This document shows, piece by piece, positions 25,796 through 32,545 of a stretch of 32,545 bases of DNA. The notes below the pieces were generated by a model. That model did not search any database. It was not told where the DNA came from and worked only from the letters and a program-made list of their open reading frames with translations. The translations under genes and the position numbers were made by a program. Numbering within the stretch: position 1 is the stretch's first letter; each line of letters starts with the position of its first letter. The stretch comes from a bacterium (lineage in GTDB: Bacteria > Patescibacteriota > Patescibacteriia > UBA9934), in NCBI GenBank assembly GCA_020053275.1, contig JAGVNL010000010.1, positions 1-32,545 on the forward strand, given 5' to 3'.

Positions 25796-26569
25796 TTACT
25801 TGGCGAGGGCGGCGTCGATGAGTTGGGTGAAGGTGTCGATAGGTACGGCGCCCGAAATGAGCTGACCGTCAATGAAGGTGGCTGGTGTGCCGTTGACGCC
25901 AGCGGTGCGACCAGTGGCGGCGTCGGCGTCGATGACTGATTGATATTTTTTGGTTTTCACGCAGTCGTCAAATTTGTTGCGGTTGAGCTTGAGCTGATCG
26001 GCGACTTGGCCGTAGTAGTCCGAGCTTAAGCTGTCTTGGTTGGCGTACATGATGTCTGTGAACTCCCAGAACTTGCCTTGCTCGTTGGCACATTCAGCGG
26101 CGTTGGCGGCTGGCATGGCTTCTGGGTGGAAAGACAATGGGAAGTGACGGAGGACCCAAGCTACATCGTCGCCATATTTTTCGGAAAGTTGTTGCATGGT
26201 TGGGTTATGACGACCGCAGAATGGGCATTCGTAGTCAGAGTATTCGATCATGACAACCTTTGCTTTCTTGATGTCGCCGCGGATGTGATCTGTAGCTGTT
26301 ACGGCCGCGAGCTTGCCAGCAACAACTGGTGGTGTTGGGTCTGGGTCAGTGTTGTCAGCGATGACAGTAGGAGCTGCGGCGATGACGCCACGGCTGGCAC
26401 CGTTCATAATGTCGCCACCAATGTAGGTGAGGGCAATGCCGGCCACCAAACCGAAGACGAAGATCATCTTAGGGTTACCGTCAAAAAAACCTAACTGTTG
26501 TTTGGCTTCCTCTGGAACAACTGGCTCGATGCAAGCTGGTTCTGTTACTTCAATCGTTTCGTCAGACAT
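25796..26569 (-). CDS. DsbA/thioredoxin-like thiol-disulfide protein, membrane anchored
   Basis: MIEYSDYECPFCGRHNPTMQQLSEKYGDDVAWVLRHFPLSFHPEA; NGTPATFIDG; one N-terminal TM segment. Confidence 0.92.
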   Translation of the reverse strand: MSDETIEVTEPACIEPVVPEEAKQQLGFFDGNPKMIFVFGLVAGIALTYIGGDIMNGASRGVIAAAPTVIADNTDPDPTPPVVAGKLAAVTATDHIRGDIKKAKVVMIEYSDYECPFCGRHNPTMQQLSEKYGDDVAWVLRHFPLSFHPEAMPAANAAECANEQGKFWEFTDIMYANQDSLSSDYYGQVADQLKLNRNKFDDCVKTKKYQSVIDADAATGRTAGVNGTPATFIDGQLISGAVPIDTFTQLIDAALAK

Positions 26570-26612
26570 AATGCAAAAATTAGAGTTGATAGTTGGTACA
26601 TGTTAGCATCTT

Positions 26613-27359
26613 TTATTTTTTCCGCCTCTTAGTTATCCACAGCAACCAAAGGCCGAGAATGGCCAAAATAATGCCGAGATACTGGCCTGGTGTTAGCCCA
26701 AAATAACGAACATCAGCCAATCGCCACCCATCCGTGAGCAATCTGAAGAGTCCGTACCAGAGGCTGAAGACGCCAGCGAAGGTGCCCGTTTTTGCTTTTT
26801 TGCGAGCTAACCACAGAAATACAACGGCCATCCCTGCACCGTTAAGCATTTCGTACAGCCCAAAGTCATGACGGACTACGCTGCCCGGATATTGTACACC
26901 AAGAAAGAAGTGCGTGGCAGTGCCGGGGTGATCGTGAATGAGGAAACAGCCAAGGCGACCGACAACGATACCGAATGGTAAACCAAAAATTGCTATATCC
27001 GCGTACTGCCAAACATTCACCTGACGGTGACGCAAAAACCACAGGCCGACGATGGCACAAGCAATGAGACCACCGAATATAGAAAGCCCGCCATGCCAGA
27101 TGGCGAAGATTTCTAGCGGGCTAGCTAGGTAATATTGGAAATCGTAAAACAGGACATGACCAAGGCGGCCGCCAATCATACCAGCCAGCACCATCCAGAT
27201 GGTAAGGTCGTAGATTATATGTGAACTAAGACCGCGGTGCTTGGCCAGCTTCCCTGCCATGAAGGCGGCAAATAAAAAGCCGAGGGCAACAAAGATGCCC
27301 CAGACTTGGAACGAAAATGGACCAACCATGATTGATGTCCAGGAAAAATACGGGATCAT
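26613..27359 (-). CDS. lgt: Prolipoprotein diacylglyceryl transferase
   Basis: Multi-pass; GGRLGHVLFYD, WHGGLSIFGGLIAC, GIVVGRLGCFLIHDHPG, ADVRYFGLTPGQYLGI. Confidence 0.85.
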   Translation of the reverse strand: MIPYFSWTSIMVGPFSFQVWGIFVALGFLFAAFMAGKLAKHRGLSSHIIYDLTIWMVLAGMIGGRLGHVLFYDFQYYLASPLEIFAIWHGGLSIFGGLIACAIVGLWFLRHRQVNVWQYADIAIFGLPFGIVVGRLGCFLIHDHPGTATHFFLGVQYPGSVVRHDFGLYEMLNGAGMAVVFLWLARKKAKTGTFAGVFSLWYGLFRLLTDGWRLADVRYFGLTPGQYLGIILAILGLWLLWITKRRKK

Positions 27360-27361
27360 AA

Positions 27362-27826
27362 TTACAGTGCTCCGAGGCCAATGAGAGCCGCTTTGAATGA
27401 GGCAACGGCACGCCGTGCCTCACCACGACGCAACGAATAACCAAGCTCGTGAGACAAGGTATTGCGGAGTTTATGCGCCCACCAAACATTATTCAACTTA
27501 CGATATTTTCGCTCCGCAGACTTGAGGCGCAGAGCCATTGTCTCGCCTGGAAAATGTCTCAGCTTTAGCGCTTGGTCAAGCACGGTGTCTGCCTGCATAA
27601 TTGCTAACTTGCTAGCCATGTCTTCGTTACGCGCCAGTAATGCCTCCACCTCTGTCCATGATTTTTTAATCTGCGCGCCTTCACGCCCAAAGAGCCAACG
27701 CCGGTAAACTCTACGAAGGCGATAAATTGAATACCAAACAGCGACAACTATTACTACAAAAGCAACCACCATTAAGCCGAGCTTGGTGTAGTCAATCTCA
27801 AAGTTAAATCCGAGGATATTGTTCAT
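27362..27826 (-). CDS. Hypothetical membrane-anchored protein
   Basis: N-terminal TM then helical basic region; overlaps gatA end and abuts lgt, so likely co-transcribed. Confidence 0.72.
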   Translation of the reverse strand: MNNILGFNFEIDYTKLGLMVVAFVVIVVAVWYSIYRLRRVYRRWLFGREGAQIKKSWTEVEALLARNEDMASKLAIMQADTVLDQALKLRHFPGETMALRLKSAERKYRKLNNVWWAHKLRNTLSHELGYSLRRGEARRAVASFKAALIGLGAL

Positions 27827-29237
27827 GCCATGAGGTTAGCGACTGATAAGCTGCAGCGGCGGCCAGGGCTTGCTCGTCTTGCATGGCACCGGCCAAGAAC
27901 TGCAGACCGACCGGTAAATTGTGGGCAAAACCGCAGGGTACGGAAACGCCAGTAATGCCAGAAATGTTGGCAGCAACGGTTAGAATGTCCGCCAAGTACA
28001 TGGCGACTGGGTCGTCCAGTTTCTCGCCGATCGTCCAAGCTACACCTGGAGTTGTGGGGCAAGCAATGACATCTACGCGCTGAAACGCGTCGTCAAATTC
28101 TTGACGGATGGCGGTTCGTACGGCTAGGGCTTTTTTGTAGTAGGAGTCGTAATAACCGGCAGATAAGATGAAGGTGCCGAGTATTATGCGGCGCTTGGCC
28201 TCGGCGCCAAAACCATCTCCGCGAGCGTTAAAATAACTTTCTTCAAGGTTGCCTGTGGCGCGCGTTCCGTAACGCAAACCGTCGTAGCGACCAAGATTGC
28301 TAGCAGCCTCGGCTGGCTGGATTATGTAATATGTTGGCAAGGCGTAGGGCTGCAAGGGTAAACTTAAATCGATTATCTCAGCGCCGTGCTGACGCATTAG
28401 ATCTATCGCTTCGTTGACGCGAGCTCGCACTTCACCATCCATGCCGTCAATGAAATATTCTTTTGGTACGCCAACACGCAGGCCAACAAAGGACGAAGGA
28501 CATGGGAGACCCCTTCCATCAACCGAGGTCGCATCTCGTTCGTCGCGGCCGCCGATAATTGATAAGGCGAGGGCGGCGTCGTTTGCGGTGTGGGCGAAGG
28601 TGCCGACTTGATCGAGGCTCGAGCCGAGGGCGATTATGCCGTAGCGCGAAACACGGCCGTAGCTAGGCTTGGTACCAACAATGCCGCAGAGCGCTGCTGG
28701 CTGACGAACCGAGCCACCAGTTTCTGAACCAAGGGCGATTGGTACGAAGCCAGCCGCTACCGCCACGCATGAGCCGCTCGAGGAACCGCCCGGTGTCTTG
28801 GTTAAATCCCATGGATTATGCGTTTTTTGCCAAGCTGATGATTCGCCAGACGAACCCATAGCGAATTCGTCCATGTTCGTGCGACCGATGATGATAGCAC
28901 CGGCGTTGATGAGGCGCTCGACAACCGTTGCGGTATAGGCAGCGGTATGGTTGGCAAGAATTTTTGAGCAGGCGGTGGCTGTGTGGCCAGCGTAGAGCAT
29001 GTTGTCTTTGATAGCGACGGGAACACCAGCCAGCGGCGGCAAAGCTGCCCCGTTTTTAACGAGAGCGTCGATGACTGCTGCTTGCGCTAAGGCGTCGGCG
29101 TCAAAAGTTTCGAGGAAGGCAAGGGTGGCGCTATCACGAGCGTGAATATCAGCGAGGGTATCGGTAACGATTTGAGTGGCTGTTGATTTGCCACTCTTTA
29201 TGGCGTCGACGATAGATGAGATGGTAGAGAATTGCAT
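27804..29237 (-). CDS. gatA: Asp-tRNA(Asn)/Glu-tRNA(Gln) amidotransferase subunit A
   Basis: Amidase signature GGSSSGSCVAVAAGFVPIALGSETGGSVRQPAALCGIVGTKPSYGRVSRYG. Confidence 0.96.
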   Translation of the reverse strand: MQFSTISSIVDAIKSGKSTATQIVTDTLADIHARDSATLAFLETFDADALAQAAVIDALVKNGAALPPLAGVPVAIKDNMLYAGHTATACSKILANHTAAYTATVVERLINAGAIIIGRTNMDEFAMGSSGESSAWQKTHNPWDLTKTPGGSSSGSCVAVAAGFVPIALGSETGGSVRQPAALCGIVGTKPSYGRVSRYGIIALGSSLDQVGTFAHTANDAALALSIIGGRDERDATSVDGRGLPCPSSFVGLRVGVPKEYFIDGMDGEVRARVNEAIDLMRQHGAEIIDLSLPLQPYALPTYYIIQPAEAASNLGRYDGLRYGTRATGNLEESYFNARGDGFGAEAKRRIILGTFILSAGYYDSYYKKALAVRTAIRQEFDDAFQRVDVIACPTTPGVAWTIGEKLDDPVAMYLADILTVAANISGITGVSVPCGFAHNLPVGLQFLAGAMQDEQALAAAAAYQSLTSWHEQYPRI

Positions 29238-29239
29238 AA

Positions 29240-29524
29240 TTATTCGAAGACGGCTGGGACTTGCAACGCACCGGCAGCGCTAACTGGAAAGGCGTTAATG
29301 AGCGCGCTATGCTCGGCAGGCGGTACGGGTTGAGCTTCGTCAAAGCGGAAGACATTTACAGCGTCGGTAAAATACGCTTTGGTATTTATTTTTGAAGTGT
29401 CGACTTCCTGTAGACGGCTGACATATTCAAGAATTGCCGGCAGCTGATCTGCGAGCTTGTTCTTTTCCTCGTCTGTTAGCTGCAAACGGGCAAGCTTGGC
29501 TGTGTGGTTGATATCGATTATCAT
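29240..29524 (-). CDS. gatC: Asp-tRNA(Asn)/Glu-tRNA(Gln) amidotransferase subunit C
   Basis: INHTAKLARLQLTDEEKNKLADQLPAILEYVSRLQEVDT; next to gatA. Confidence 0.93.
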   Translation of the reverse strand: MIIDINHTAKLARLQLTDEEKNKLADQLPAILEYVSRLQEVDTSKINTKAYFTDAVNVFRFDEAQPVPPAEHSALINAFPVSAAGALQVPAVFE

Positions 29525-29526
29525 AA

Positions 29527-30336
29527 TTATTTCAGTTTTTTGAGCGAAATGTTACCCAGTAGTGACCGCATTTGAGTAATGGCGGTGGTATTGAGCTGCA
29601 GCAATCGTGTGCCCTGCGGCCAGCCTTGACGAATAAACTCAGCGTTGAGGGATTCGAGATTGGCCAGACAGACAAGTTGTACCACATCTGAGTAATCACG
29701 GATATTGCCAACTTTGCCCTTGTTTTTAGCTTTCCAGGCTTGAGCTGTCAGGCCAAAGAGGGCAACATTTAGGACATCGGCTTCATTGGCGTAAATTATT
29801 TTAGCGTCCTTTGGTGATAATTGTTGCGGTAGAACAATCGTCTCTTTTATGGCGTCGGTGTGAATGCGGTAATTGATTTTGGTCAATAGGCGTTTGGCGT
29901 CCCAACCGATAGCTTGCCGCTCATTCTCTTCTATTTTGAGACGCTGGAATTCTTTGATGAGGTAGAGTTTAAAAGTTGGGCTAATCCACATGCTGAACTC
30001 AAATGCTATATCTTGATGAGCAAAAGTGCCACCGTAGCGTCCAGCCGCAGCTACTAAACCGATTGCTCCGGTCTTTTCAACCCACTCTTTTACACTTATT
30101 TTATAGCTATTTAAGCCTACCTGACTTTTAATTATGGCGAATTCGCCATAATTAAAACTGGGATTATTAATGCTTTCCCAAATGCCTAGAAATTCAACTG
30201 TATTTCTATTTCTCAACCAATCAGCGATAAAAAAATCGCCATCCTTGGCTCTCAACATGTCTGTGAGGGAAATAAAATCATTACTACCCTTAGGCATAAG
30301 ACCTATAACTATGCCCTGAACAGACATCTTCTTCAT
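29527..30336 (-). CDS. KilA-N domain protein
   Basis: DFISLTDMLRAKDGDFFIADWLRNRNTVEFLGIWE...WVEKTGAIGLVAAAGRYGGTFAHQDIAFEFSMWISPTFKLYLIKEFQRLK. Confidence 0.9.
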   Translation of the reverse strand: MKKMSVQGIVIGLMPKGSNDFISLTDMLRAKDGDFFIADWLRNRNTVEFLGIWESINNPSFNYGEFAIIKSQVGLNSYKISVKEWVEKTGAIGLVAAAGRYGGTFAHQDIAFEFSMWISPTFKLYLIKEFQRLKIEENERQAIGWDAKRLLTKINYRIHTDAIKETIVLPQQLSPKDAKIIYANEADVLNVALFGLTAQAWKAKNKGKVGNIRDYSDVVQLVCLANLESLNAEFIRQGWPQGTRLLQLNTTAITQMRSLLGNISLKKLK

Positions 30337-30352
30337 ACCTGGATAACGGCTA

Positions 30353-30470
30353 GAAGGCGTCGAATTCGACCCCTTTAAACTATGAATTCAATTACTACTG
30401 CTTAAACCCATTGAATTCGATGGGTTTAAACTCGACTACTCAACCGTGTCGAATTCGATACGGTTAAAAC
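30353..30470. repeat. Three CGAATTCG-cored palindromic units upstream of the KilA-N gene
   Basis: AAGG-c-GTCGAATTCGAC-c-CCTT; TTAAACCCAT-TGAATTCG-ATGGGTTTAA; AACCGT-G-TCGAATTCGA-T-ACGGTT; four GAATTC sites at 30362, 30384, 30413, 30451. Confidence 0.85.
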
Positions 30471-30478
30471 GAATACTA

Positions 30479-32482
<2,004 letters not shown>

Positions 32483-32545
32483 CTAGTTTATTTAAGTAGC
32501 TGATTAAAACGCAAAATGTGGAAAGGGGTCAGGTCTGGAATCGGG

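Noticed and set aside
30353-30470. CRISPR array
   Set aside because: Only three units with variable stems, irregular spacing and no cas genes.

Overview
This 32.5 kb bacterial chromosomal window has a gene complement and compact layout that suggest a Patescibacteria/CPR-type genome (inference). Recognisable genes: an ArsR regulator and lipoprotein, a Fic protein, a GuaB1-type IMPDH/GMP reductase, a DUF2914 protein, a Fur/Zur regulator divergent from a ZnuACB zinc transporter, TypA/BipA, a dnaG-rpoD pair, a RAYT transposase flanked by REP palindromes, a large BNR/Ig-like surface protein, an EVE protein, three tRNAs, a DEAD-box helicase, and a minus-strand run ligA - KilA-N - gatC - gatA - hypothetical - lgt - dsbA-like. 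The most interesting points: (1) a ~176-nt region (22838-23013) whose arms form seven nested complementary segments, a candidate unannotated structured RNA; (2) GC-rich small genes as self-contained promoter/SD/gene/terminator units, including two adjacent paralogues (10314-11539) of a family I do not recognise with an apparent internal domain repeat; (3) CGAATTCG-cored palindromes with different but self-complementary stems upstream of a KilA-N gene inserted between ligA and gatC; (4) a RAYT whose REP hairpin ends one nucleotide before the dnaG start codon; (5) an internally deleted IS3 element with intact ends. All calls come from reading the sequence and the ORF track; no searches or folding were run.
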